This document shows, piece by piece, positions 1 to 6,322 of a stretch of 6,356 nucleotides of DNA (positions are counted from its first letter, which is position 1; the number at the start of each line of letters is the position of its first letter). This stretch comes from Bacillota bacterium (GTDB taxonomy: Bacteria; Bacillota; Clostridia; Saccharofermentanales; UBA5734), in assembly GCA_023438965.1 (NCBI GenBank), contig JAEXPB010000487.1, positions 1-6,356 of the forward strand, read 5' to 3'. Under the pieces are notes generated by a model that saw nothing but the letters and a program-made list of their open reading frames with translations, was not told where the DNA came from and ran no database searches. A program made the translations under genes and the position numbers.

Positions 1-47
1 AACAAATACTGCGCCAGCACGCTGCCCCTTTGTTGAACACGGCTCAT
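1..47 (-). CDS. Possible 5' end of a minus-strand gene running off the left edge
   Basis: On the minus strand an ATG (complement of 45-47) opens a frame that stays open to the window edge and reads MSRVQQRGSVLAQYL. A G-rich stretch (complement of 56-61) sits 8 nt upstream and could serve as a ribosome binding site, although it is a run of G and not a classical AGGAGG. The basic residues followed by a tyrosine and leucine resemble the cytoplasmic juxtamembrane start of membrane-anchored AraC-type regulators or sensor kinases, which often neighbour LplABC-type importers. That resemblance is only an impression from 15 residues. The gene would lie downstream of the binding-protein gene in the same direction, beyond the hairpin at 73-131. 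No promoter is evident between the two. It could equally be a chance open frame. Confidence 0.35.
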   Translation of the reverse strand, partial: MSRVQQRGSVLAQYL

Positions 48-72
48 GTTTACTGCCCCCCAACGCTTGATT

Positions 73-131
73 GGCCTGCTAATCGAAAACAGCCGCTTCA
101 AATGAAGCGAACTGTTTTCGGTTAACAGGCC
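73..131 (-). terminator. Long imperfect hairpin after the importer operon (candidate transcript end or 3' barrier)
   Basis: The arms pair over almost their whole length. GGCCTG (73-78) pairs with CAGGCC (126-131), CGAAAACAG (84-92) with CTGTTTTCG (112-120), and CGCTTCA (94-100) with TGAAGCG (103-109). The breaks are single mismatches at 79/125 and 83/121 and a small internal loop of C93 against A110-A111. One of the two mismatches becomes a G-U pair in either transcript. The hairpin begins 61 bp past the stop of the binding-protein gene in the direction of transcription. No U-run follows it on the minus strand (AATCAAGCG), nor a good one on the plus strand, so it is not a textbook intrinsic terminator. 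It may instead protect the upstream mRNA 3' end, attenuate read-through, or be a mobile repeat unit. Confidence 0.45.
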
Positions 132-191
132 GTCGCCGGCTGCTTTTCGTGCGACCGGAATCACTTCGGCCCCGCCAGCTGTAAGCTTGAT

Positions 192-1925
192 TTATTTGAG
201 GTTCTTAATATAGTTATCATAAGCGGTTTGGTAATATTTCAGGTATTCTTTGAATCCGAGAGCATCGAGCTCCTCGTAATATTTGTTCAATTCAGCGTCG
301 GTCAGAGCACGGGCGCCGGTTATGAATTTAGCATTTTCAGCATCGATATGGGCACCGAGTACGGAACTTAATTCAGTGATCCTTTCGTTGTCCGCTTTGG
401 AGAAAAACAGGATTGATGGGAAACCATCCGTTACATATGGCATCAGGTTGTCGACGACACTGGGGCGGAACCAGAAATCGCCGTTGGTCGGGCTGGCTTT
501 CCACACCTCGTACATATTGCGGGGGGCCAAACCGTTAGCCTTTGGCCGCCAGGTAAATTCATTGATCGCCGAGTTGATGGCGCCCATATTAAATCCGGCC
601 ACTCTTTTACGTAAGTATTCAACCGCATTCGGCCATTTGTCAGGATTGGCGACACGATCCACATCCAGACGCGAATACTTCTCATCCAGATACCAGCCAC
701 CCCAACCGGGCAGCAGATTTTCGCTGCCACGCACGGCGCCAACCCAACTCATGTTGGAACCCTCATCACCCAGACAGTAATTAGCGAAACGGATCGCCGC
801 TTCCGGGTATTTGCATGCTGCCGAGATGACATAACCGCCGGTCGTCAAGGATGGGTTGATCACGGCAAACTTGCTGGTGCTATACTTGCTGGTTAATGGC
901 GGCATGGTTTCATACTGCTGGAAGCCTTCCGGCTTGGGCAGGGAGATAAACGCATCCGTGGCAATCACGCCGACACGGTTTTCCGCGACCAGGGCTCGCG
1001 TCGCCGTCTGATCCAGGGTATAGAAATCCTTGGTGATATAACCTTTGTTATAATAATCGTTCAAGAGTTTGAGGACTTCACCGTATACTTCACGGTCACC
1101 GGCTGGGATAACTACCTTGTTGTTGCGCAACGCGGCGCTCTTGCCGGTGGAATCAGCCGTCACATAACCAAATGCGTTCAGAATGATGTAAAATGGATTT
1201 TCAACAGCGAAGGAGCCGCCCAACGGCACAATATTGGCCGCCCGGTCTTTGAAGGTTTTCAGAACAGCCGTGAATTCATCCAGAGTTGAAGGGTAAGACA
1301 AATTAGCCTCTTTCAACCACTTGGTGTTCATCTGGCGCTTCGGGTACATCGACGGATTGGTGGCATCCATGTAAGAACCAAAGGAATAGATCTCGCCGTT
1401 CGGCGCGGTGACAGTCGCTTTGTATTCCGGATATAGGTCATAGATAGCCTGCAAATTCGGCATGTATTCTTGATTGATATATTTGGTAAGCGGCAGCAGC
1501 TGCTTCTCCATGACACCATAGTTCATCTGCATCACCGCGGTGATATTCATCCCGATCATGACATCCGGCAGCGAGTTGGCGGCAAACGTGATGTTCACGT
1601 ACTCATCACGATTAAAGACCTGCTCTACCTCGACTTTAATGTTCATCTTCTGCTTGACGAAGTTCCAGAAATGGGAGTCTTCGATCTTGCCGAAATCCGG
1701 CGTGTGCAGTACGGCGATTTTAAGCGGAATATCAAATCCCGATTTGACAACCGGCAGATCGGTCGCCAGATTGAGATATTCCGGCACGGCGGATTTGGCA
1801 GAGGCGTTGGCGGTTGTCGCCGAAGAACCCTCTCCGCCCGCCGTAGTAGCGGCAGATTGGCTGCAGGCAACCAGACAACTGATTGCCATGACACAGACTA
1901 CAAGTAAACACAGCAATTTCTTCAT
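192..1925 (-). CDS. Lipoprotein solute-binding protein of an LplABC-type (CUT1-like) sugar ABC importer
   Basis: This is the extracellular ligand receptor of the importer encoded just upstream. Residues 1-20 form a lipoprotein signal peptide: MKK start, hydrophobic core, and lipobox LVAC with the modified cysteine at position 21. Residues 22-47 are a Ser/Ala/Thr/Gly-rich tether that would hold the folded domain off the membrane. The mature domain shows features usual in large LplA/YtcQ-type binding proteins: AANSLPDVMIG (115-125), PNGEIYSF (175-182), and WLKEANL followed by a Pro-Ser-Thr-Leu-Asp-Glu-Phe stretch (203-218). The length of 577 residues is typical of this large subfamily and longer than maltose-type binding proteins. 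Members of the family bind oligosaccharides or complex glycans; the ligand here cannot be inferred. A GGGAG ribosome binding site lies 9 nt before the ATG. It is the third gene of the operon, 71 bp after the LplC-type permease, and no convincing promoter was seen in that gap. Confidence 0.93.
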   Translation of the reverse strand: MKKLLCLLVVCVMAISCLVACSQSAATTAGGEGSSATTANASAKSAVPEYLNLATDLPVVKSGFDIPLKIAVLHTPDFGKIEDSHFWNFVKQKMNIKVEVEQVFNRDEYVNITFAANSLPDVMIGMNITAVMQMNYGVMEKQLLPLTKYINQEYMPNLQAIYDLYPEYKATVTAPNGEIYSFGSYMDATNPSMYPKRQMNTKWLKEANLSYPSTLDEFTAVLKTFKDRAANIVPLGGSFAVENPFYIILNAFGYVTADSTGKSAALRNNKVVIPAGDREVYGEVLKLLNDYYNKGYITKDFYTLDQTATRALVAENRVGVIATDAFISLPKPEGFQQYETMPPLTSKYSTSKFAVINPSLTTGGYVISAACKYPEAAIRFANYCLGDEGSNMSWVGAVRGSENLLPGWGGWYLDEKYSRLDVDRVANPDKWPNAVEYLRKRVAGFNMGAINSAINEFTWRPKANGLAPRNMYEVWKASPTNGDFWFRPSVVDNLMPYVTDGFPSILFFSKADNERITELSSVLGAHIDAENAKFITGARALTDAELNKYYEELDALGFKEYLKYYQTAYDNYIKNLK

Positions 1926-1996
1926 GATTTCATTCTCCCGTTCATATTATCATAAAACTGGGTGATTACCAGCCTTATGTCTGGATTATTTGGCAC

Positions 1997-2893
1997 TCAT
2001 CCTTTGACCGAACCAATCATGACTCCCTTGACGAAATATTTCTGGACGAATGGATAGGCGCAGAGCAGCGGCGCGCTGGCGATAAAGATGACCGCATACT
2101 TCATGGCTTCTGCCAGATAAGCCTGCCGCGCAGCCCAAGCCAGGACCTCCTCACCCTGAGTGGCGTCGACCGAAGCGAGCATCGACTTGTTGGTGATCAG
2201 GATATCCCGCAAGACCAACTGCAAGGGATACAAACTGCGTTGACGGATATAGAGAAGCGCGCTGTAATAGCTGTTCCAATGACCGACCGAATGGAAGAGC
2301 GCCATGACGGCAACAATCGGTTTGGCAAGGGGGAGTGCGATTTTGAAAAACGCTTGCAGTTCCGAGGCGCCGTCAATATGTGCCGCTTCATATAAACTGT
2401 CCGGGATTGAGGAGGAAAAAAACTGACGCGTAACGATCAGGTTATAGCAGCTGACACCGCCCAGAATCATAATCCAGGGAGTATCCAGCAAGTTCAGCTG
2501 CTTCATGAGCAGATAGGTTGGGATCATACCGCCGCCAAAGTACATGGTGACGAAGAAGAACCAGGAAAGGGCGGTCCGACCCGGCAGGAAGCTTTTGCTC
2601 AGGACATAAGCGGCCGGTATGAGCGTGATGAGATTGTAAACGGTGCCCAAAGTGGTATAGAGGATAGTATTGCGGTACCCGACCCAGATATTCTCATTTT
2701 CAAGGACATTGTGATAGGCTTCCAGCGTGAAACCGCGCGGAAAAAGTGTAACGGTTCCCATGGCTACCACGTATGGTTCCGAGATCGAAGCGATTATGAT
2801 GAAATAGAGCGGGTAAAGCATCACAACAATCAGCAAGATCATGAACAGGGTATTCACCGAGTTAAATACGAGATCAGAGCGGCTTTGTTTCAT
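1997..2893 (-). CDS. ABC sugar permease, LplC/YtcP type (MalG-like half of the channel)
   Basis: This is one of two inner-membrane subunits forming the transport channel. The 298 residues show about six hydrophobic segments, clearest around 13-36, 76-98, 108-128, 192-205 and 264-283. The cytoplasmic EAA loop that docks on the ATPase is well conserved: EAAHIDG at 169-175, with the downstream A-L-P at 186-188. Other family hallmarks are FGGGMIPTYL (119-128), HWNSYY (205-210), and the C-terminus QKYFVKGVMIGSVKG, which is characteristic of LplC/YtcP-type permeases. The only nearby Shine-Dalgarno candidate, GGAAAGG (complement of 2906-2912), is 12 nt from the ATG, which is rather far, but no alternative in-frame start lies closer. 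It sits 52 bp downstream of the LplB-type permease and 71 bp upstream of the binding protein, consistent with one operon. Confidence 0.93.
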   Translation of the reverse strand: MKQSRSDLVFNSVNTLFMILLIVVMLYPLYFIIIASISEPYVVAMGTVTLFPRGFTLEAYHNVLENENIWVGYRNTILYTTLGTVYNLITLIPAAYVLSKSFLPGRTALSWFFFVTMYFGGGMIPTYLLMKQLNLLDTPWIMILGGVSCYNLIVTRQFFSSSIPDSLYEAAHIDGASELQAFFKIALPLAKPIVAVMALFHSVGHWNSYYSALLYIRQRSLYPLQLVLRDILITNKSMLASVDATQGEEVLAWAARQAYLAEAMKYAVIFIASAPLLCAYPFVQKYFVKGVMIGSVKG

Positions 2894-2945
2894 GGCGGTT
2901 AATGACCTTTCCGTTAGTTAGGCGTTGTGGCTGTTGGCGATGAAG

Positions 2946-3902
2946 TCACCACAGGCTGACTTGCGTGACGCGTTTGGATACCTGGTTGACGAACGCGATG
3001 ATGGCAATATTGATGATATTATTGAACAGGCCGATTGCCGATGAATAGCTGAATTGACCGCCACCGATACCCATCTCATAAACATAGGTGGAAATGACAC
3101 GTGAAGCGGCCATGTTCAAAGGATTCTGCAGCAGGAATATTTTTTCAAAACCAACCGACAGGACACTGCCGGTGCTCAGGATCAGCAAGGTGACAACCGT
3201 GGGCAGAATGAAAGGGAAGTTGACATGGAGCAGAACCTGAAATCGGTTGGCGCCATCTATTCGAGCGGCTTCAATGAGTTCCGGCGATACATTGGATAAG
3301 GCGGCCAGATAAATGATTGTGCCCCAGCCGATACCCTGCCAGACTCCCGACCAGACATAAATCGTACTGAAATAGTGCGGCAAAGTAATAAAATCCTGGC
3401 GATCCAAACCGACCAGTACGATCAGGTTGTTAATCAAGCCATGATCCCGGCTCAAGAACAGCCGGACCATCGAGCAAATGACGACAACTGAAATAAAGTG
3501 CGGGGCATAGGAGATCATCTGGACAGTTTTCTTGAAAACTTTACTATTTATCTCATTGATCATCAAGGCCAGGATGACCGCGCAAGGAAAGGTGGAAATT
3601 GAATAAAGGCTGATGCCCAGGGTGTTGCGAATCACCTTCCAAAAATCCGGGAAGGTGATAAAGCGGGCAAAATGCTTGAATCCTACCCATTCGCTATTCC
3701 AGATGCCGAGACTGCTGCGGAAATCCTTGAACGCAATTTGAATGCCATACATGGGAATATAGTTGAATACAAATACGGCAACCACTGCCGGCAGGATCAG
3801 CAGGTATAGTTGCCAGCAGCGTGCGACTGCCTGCATCCTGGAACGGAAACGCTGCGACTGACTGTTCATGGGTTGTAAAGATTTGTTGACTGCCAGGTTC
3901 AT
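2946..3902 (-). CDS. ABC sugar permease, LplB/YteP type (MalF-like half of the channel)
   Basis: This is the first gene of the importer operon and the second channel subunit. The 318 residues begin with a basic cytoplasmic tail of about 30 residues, followed by the family-typical WQLYLLILPA first membrane segment (30-39) and YIPMYGIQIAFKDF (48-61). Further hydrophobic segments lie around 96-115, 130-150, 183-203, 233-253 and 286-304. The EAA loop reads EAARIDG at 211-217 and is followed by N-F-P-F-I-L-P at 228-234, the expected ATPase contact. The start is supported by AAGGAG (complement of 3911-3916) placed 8 nt before the ATG; Met12 is an alternative without a better site. A promoter lies 40-68 bp upstream. 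No ATP-binding subunit gene occurs in the window. In Bacillus subtilis a shared MsmX ATPase serves such importers, and the same is inferred here. Confidence 0.93.
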   Translation of the reverse strand: MNLAVNKSLQPMNSQSQRFRSRMQAVARCWQLYLLILPAVVAVFVFNYIPMYGIQIAFKDFRSSLGIWNSEWVGFKHFARFITFPDFWKVIRNTLGISLYSISTFPCAVILALMINEINSKVFKKTVQMISYAPHFISVVVICSMVRLFLSRDHGLINNLIVLVGLDRQDFITLPHYFSTIYVWSGVWQGIGWGTIIYLAALSNVSPELIEAARIDGANRFQVLLHVNFPFILPTVVTLLILSTGSVLSVGFEKIFLLQNPLNMAASRVISTYVYEMGIGGGQFSYSSAIGLFNNIINIAIIAFVNQVSKRVTQVSLW

Positions 3903-3941
3903 TTGAGCTACTCCTTGCCTGATGGGTGAGCTGACAGGCTG

Positions 3942-3970
3942 GTTATAGCATTAAAAAATAGCCAGAACAA
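3942..3970 (-). promoter_or_regulatory. Candidate promoter of the importer operon (extended -10)
   Basis: On the minus strand, TTGTTC (complement of 3965-3970) is followed after 17 nt by TATAAC (complement of 3942-3947), preceded by TGC as in an extended -10 element. Transcription would start near 3935, giving a leader of about 33 nt before the permease ATG at 3902. The -35 matches consensus only in TTG, so the promoter may depend on an activator. The 17-nt spacer consists exactly of TGGCTA, six T, and AATGC on the minus strand; the same half-site occurs in the opposite promoter. Confidence 0.6.
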
Positions 3971-3974
3971 TAAC

Positions 3975-4019
3975 TTGAATTGGTTGAACAATTACCGTCA
4001 TTCCGTCGGAAATGCCGTC
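3975..4019. promoter_or_regulatory. Candidate regulator-binding region between the divergent promoters
   Basis: Two kinds of structure lie between the two promoters. AATTG-N6-CAATT is a perfect dyad (3978-3982 and 3989-3993), placed 7 bp upstream of the importer -35 and overlapping a TTGAA direct repeat (3975-3979, 3984-3988). Next come three direct CCGTC copies at 3995-3999, 4003-4007 and 4015-4019. The arrangement would suit a protein reading direct repeats, such as an AraC-type regulator, but no regulator gene is complete in the window and the motifs are short. Confidence 0.3.
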
Positions 4020-4046
4020 TTTGCCGAATGATCACCAATGTTGGCC

Positions 4047-4075
4047 TTGACAAGCATTTTAGCCAAACCTATATT
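4047..4075 (+). promoter_or_regulatory. Strong sigma-A-type promoter of the right-hand operon
   Basis: A perfect TTGACA -35 (4047-4052), a 17-nt spacer, and TATATT (4070-4075) match the vegetative promoter consensus in 11 of 12 positions. The start would be near 4082, giving a leader of about 77 nt. Two dyads overlap it. CTTG-A-CAAG (4046-4054) covers the -35, and TTGGC-N16-GCCAA (4041-4045, 4062-4066) brackets the -35 and most of the spacer, where a repressor would block polymerase. Confidence 0.75.
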
Positions 4076-4158
4076 GAAGCTATCAATCCTTCAACTGGCA
4101 CCAGGAAAGAAAACCGATCCCATTCATCGTCAACAGCATCATTGAAGGAGGAATCCCA

Positions 4159-5184
4159 ATGCCTGGCCAACCGGATTTCCGCAATCTGCTCCAAGTCCTG
4201 GCGCATCAGAAGCCGGACCGACCGACGCTGTTTGAGTATTATATGAACAACCAGATTTACGACGACCTGACCCGCGACCGGCGCTACGATCCGGCGGATG
4301 ACCTGGCGCCCTGGAAAAAACTGGTGGATGCCTTTACAGCAGCCGGCTATGACTATACGACAATCACACTGCCCGGCTTTACTTTCCCGTTGGCGGAGCG
4401 TGCCCATGGCCAATCGGTCTCCCTGAACGAAGGCGCGATGATCTGCGATCGCGCATCGTTCCGCGCCTATCCCTGGCCGGATCCCGGCCAAGCCCGGTAT
4501 GACCTGCTGGACAGACTGGCCGGTTACCTGCCGGCCGGCATGAAGCTGGTCGTGCCGCAGCCGGTCAGCATTTTTGGCGGGACAGTCAATCTGCTCGGCT
4601 ACGACAATCTCTGTGTCCTGCTTTACGAAGATGAGGACCTGGTCGCCGACGTCTTCAATGCCGTCGGCGAACGGATCATGGCCTACCATCTGGAGAACCT
4701 GCGTCATGAAAGCGTTGGCGCTTGCCTGATCAATGACGACTGGGGCTTCAATCAGCAGACCCGGATCAGTCCGACGCACCTGCGGCGGTATGTCTTTCCG
4801 TGGTACCGGAGAATCGTGCAGGCAATCCATGCCGCCGGCAAACCAGCTATCCTGCACTCTTGCGGCAATCTGCGCGAGATCATGCCCGACATCATCGAGG
4901 ACTTGCAGTTCGACGGCAAGCATTCCTACCAGGACCTGATCCAGCCGGTCGAATCCTTTTATGAAGAATACGGCGGTCGGATTGCCGTCCTGGGCGGTAT
5001 CGACGTCGATTTCCTTTGCCGGCGGACTCCGGAGGAAGTTTATGCCCGCTGCCGGGCGATGTTGGAGCTAAGCGCCGGACGCGGGAGCTATGCCTTGGGT
5101 ACCGGCAACAGTGTGCCGGAATACATGCCGAAGGAAAACTACTACGCCCTGCTGCGCGCGGCATCCGACATGAGGACATCCTGA
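4159..5184 (+). CDS. Uroporphyrinogen decarboxylase/methyltransferase-superfamily protein, not a haem enzyme
   Basis: The 341 residues fit the TIM-barrel superfamily that includes HemE and corrinoid methyltransferases such as MtaA, MtbA and CmuA. Visible hallmarks are NDDWGF (192-197) followed by a Thr-Arg-Ile-Ser-Pro stretch, the strand ending in HSCGN (233-237), GGIDVDFL (279-286), a Thr-Pro-Glu-Glu-Val helix start (290-294), and GTGNSVPEYMPKENY (314-328). The N-terminal substrate motif of true HemE (the Arg-rich Gln-Ala-Gly-Arg segment) is absent. His233 and Cys235 match the first two zinc ligands of the methyltransferases. The third ligand, usually Cys in a Gly-Cys-X-Val-Pro context, appears to be Asn317, so zinc-dependent methyl transfer is not assured and the reaction is unknown. 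No corrinoid protein is encoded nearby. The start is fixed by AAGGAGG (4145-4151), 7 nt before the ATG. It is the first gene of a two-gene operon, divergent from the importer. Confidence 0.85.
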   Translation: MPGQPDFRNLLQVLAHQKPDRPTLFEYYMNNQIYDDLTRDRRYDPADDLAPWKKLVDAFTAAGYDYTTITLPGFTFPLAERAHGQSVSLNEGAMICDRASFRAYPWPDPGQARYDLLDRLAGYLPAGMKLVVPQPVSIFGGTVNLLGYDNLCVLLYEDEDLVADVFNAVGERIMAYHLENLRHESVGACLINDDWGFNQQTRISPTHLRRYVFPWYRRIVQAIHAAGKPAILHSCGNLREIMPDIIEDLQFDGKHSYQDLIQPVESFYEEYGGRIAVLGGIDVDFLCRRTPEEVYARCRAMLELSAGRGSYALGTGNSVPEYMPKENYYALLRAASDMRTS

Positions 5185-5191
5185 TCCAGGC

Positions 5192-5208
5192 AAGGGGACA
5201 AGATGATG
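5192..5208 (+). promoter_or_regulatory. Ribosome binding site with tandem ATG starts
   Basis: AAGGGG (5192-5197) lies 5 nt before the ATG at 5203 and 8 nt before a second, directly adjacent in-frame ATG at 5206. Spacing favours the second ATG, so the mature start may be one residue shorter than the longest reading. The site lies in the 18-bp gap after the preceding gene's stop, which supports translation from one polycistronic mRNA. Confidence 0.6.
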
Positions 5209-6150
5209 CGAAATCCGGCTTATTTTCAAGGCAAGCATCGCCGCCGCCGTTATTTTGAAGGCTGGTACTTCAAATGCATCAGCGCCGACCGTCGCCAGGC
5301 GATCGCAATTATCCCGGGGATGGCGATAGATCCGGCCGGGCGGCGGCATGCCTTTATCCAGGTAATCAACGCGGTGTCCGGGCGCACCTGGTATTTCCAT
5401 TTCCCGGCCGCTGATTTTGCCGCTTCGGAGCGGGAGCTGGCCATCCGGGTCGGCGCCAGTCATTTTAGCGGCAGCGGGCTGGCCCTGACGATCGATAGCC
5501 CGACCGGCCAGGCTTCCGGCTGCCTGACTTTCAGCGAGGCACAGGTTTTCCCGGTTAATTGGCACAATCCCGGCATCATGGGTCCATTCGCCTTCCTGCC
5601 GTTCATGGAATGCTATCATGCGATCATCCATCTCTGGCATCGCTTGAGCGGAAGCATCATCCTGGATGGCGAACAACTGGCCTTCACCGGTGGCGTAGGC
5701 TATATCGAGAAGGATTACGGCCGGTCCTTCCCGCAGACTTACATCTGGCTGCAGGCCGGCCACTTCGACCAGGGCGGTGCGACGCTGGTTTTTTCCCGGG
5801 CGCGCATTCCATTCCTGGGGCGTGAATTCCCTGGCTTCTTTGCCTATTTCACCGATTACCGGAATATTACCGTCCGTTTCGCGACCTATAACCGCTCCCG
5901 GCTGGTTCGTTGGTCGGTCAATGCCGGCGACCGCACCTGCAGCGGCGAACTGCGCGGACCAGCCGGCACGCTCGCATTCAATGCCCGGATGGCGGGCGGC
6001 GGCCGGCTGCGCGCCCCCGTCGACGGCTTGATGGACCGTGAGATCATCGAAAGCATCACGGCTGTGGTTCATGTCCGCTTGACGGACCGGCGGGGCAAGG
6101 TGCTTTATGAAGGAACCAGTTCGGAAGCCGGCATGGAAATCTGCGAGTAG
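5203..6150 (+). CDS. Tocopherol cyclase-like family protein
   Basis: The 315 residues carry the landmarks of the family named after the plant chromanol-ring-forming enzyme VTE1. These are YFEGWYFK (17-24), GPFAFLPFMECYH (127-139), GYIEKDYGRSFP (166-177) with IWLQAGHF (181-188), and a C-terminal L-x-A-P-x-x-G-x-M-x-R-x-I-x-E-S signature (269-284). There is no signal peptide or membrane segment, so the protein is probably cytoplasmic. It is shorter than the plant enzyme, which also carries a plastid transit sequence. Bacillota-type bacteria do not make tocopherol, so the plant reaction should not be transferred. A lipocalin-like pair of beta-barrel domains binding a hydrophobic or prenylated ligand is the family expectation. 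The gene follows the UroD-like gene by 18 bp in an evident operon. No strong terminator follows, though an inverted repeat lies at 6215-6241. Confidence 0.85.
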   Translation: MMRNPAYFQGKHRRRRYFEGWYFKCISADRRQAIAIIPGMAIDPAGRRHAFIQVINAVSGRTWYFHFPAADFAASERELAIRVGASHFSGSGLALTIDSPTGQASGCLTFSEAQVFPVNWHNPGIMGPFAFLPFMECYHAIIHLWHRLSGSIILDGEQLAFTGGVGYIEKDYGRSFPQTYIWLQAGHFDQGGATLVFSRARIPFLGREFPGFFAYFTDYRNITVRFATYNRSRLVRWSVNAGDRTCSGELRGPAGTLAFNARMAGGGRLRAPVDGLMDREIIESITAVVHVRLTDRRGKVLYEGTSSEAGMEICE

Positions 6151-6322
6151 TCCGCAAATGCTGGCCGGGGCTTGATCATAGGAGAACAGCCAATCTCCTC
6201 TCATATGGCGAAAATTGACATTGCCCGCACCGGCAGGTCAAAATTGCCTGTGAAATAAACAAACCAAACGCCAGAAAGAAGCAGATCCTGTGCATATTGG
6301 CTAAAATGGCAACAATCGCATC
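6151..6322. other. Intergenic stretch after the right-hand operon; two small inverted repeats, no gene
   Basis: No supported gene is seen here. AGGAGA-N8-TCTCCT (6180-6199) is a 6-bp stem without a following U-run. A second hairpin pairs TTGAC (6215-6219) with GTCAA (6237-6241), then TGCC (6222-6225) with GGCA (6232-6235), around a 6-nt loop. It is followed by AAATTG on the plus strand, and by TTTT only on the minus strand. Either could mark the end of the operon transcript, but neither is a convincing intrinsic terminator. AAAATTG occurs on both sides of the second hairpin (6211-6217 and 6240-6246). Confidence 0.4.

Noticed and set aside
3..125. A plus-strand open frame entering from the left edge and ending at TAA 123-125.
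   Set aside because: It runs through the hairpin, shows no recognisable protein pattern, and conflicts with the minus-strand gene direction on this side.
74..130. The long hairpin with GTTAAC-like ends considered as an integron attC site.
   Set aside because: It lacks the paired core sites with the expected consensus and the unpaired extrahelical bases, and no integrase or cassette array is present.
1958..1972. CTGG/CCAG mini-hairpin in the gap between the LplC-type permease and the binding protein, followed on the minus strand by TTTTAT.
   Set aside because: A 4-bp stem is too weak to call a terminator or attenuator.
4159..5184. HemE (haem biosynthesis uroporphyrinogen decarboxylase).
   Set aside because: The N-terminal HemE substrate motif is missing, the HSCG zinc-type motif points to the methyltransferase side of the superfamily, and no haem genes are nearby.
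5068..6204. A 378-codon minus-strand open frame opposite the tocopherol cyclase-like gene, and an 855-bp one opposite the UroD-like gene (4069-4923).
   Set aside because: Both lie antisense to genes with clear family motifs. Their translations show no recognisable domain, and GC-rich coding DNA commonly leaves such open antisense frames.
6205..6258. A 17-codon plus-strand open frame (MAKIDIARTGRSKLPVK) preceded by AGGAGA in a small hairpin.
   Set aside because: The AGGAGA is about 19 nt from the ATG, too far to act as a ribosome binding site, and the frame overlaps the 6215-6241 inverted repeat. Too short to support.
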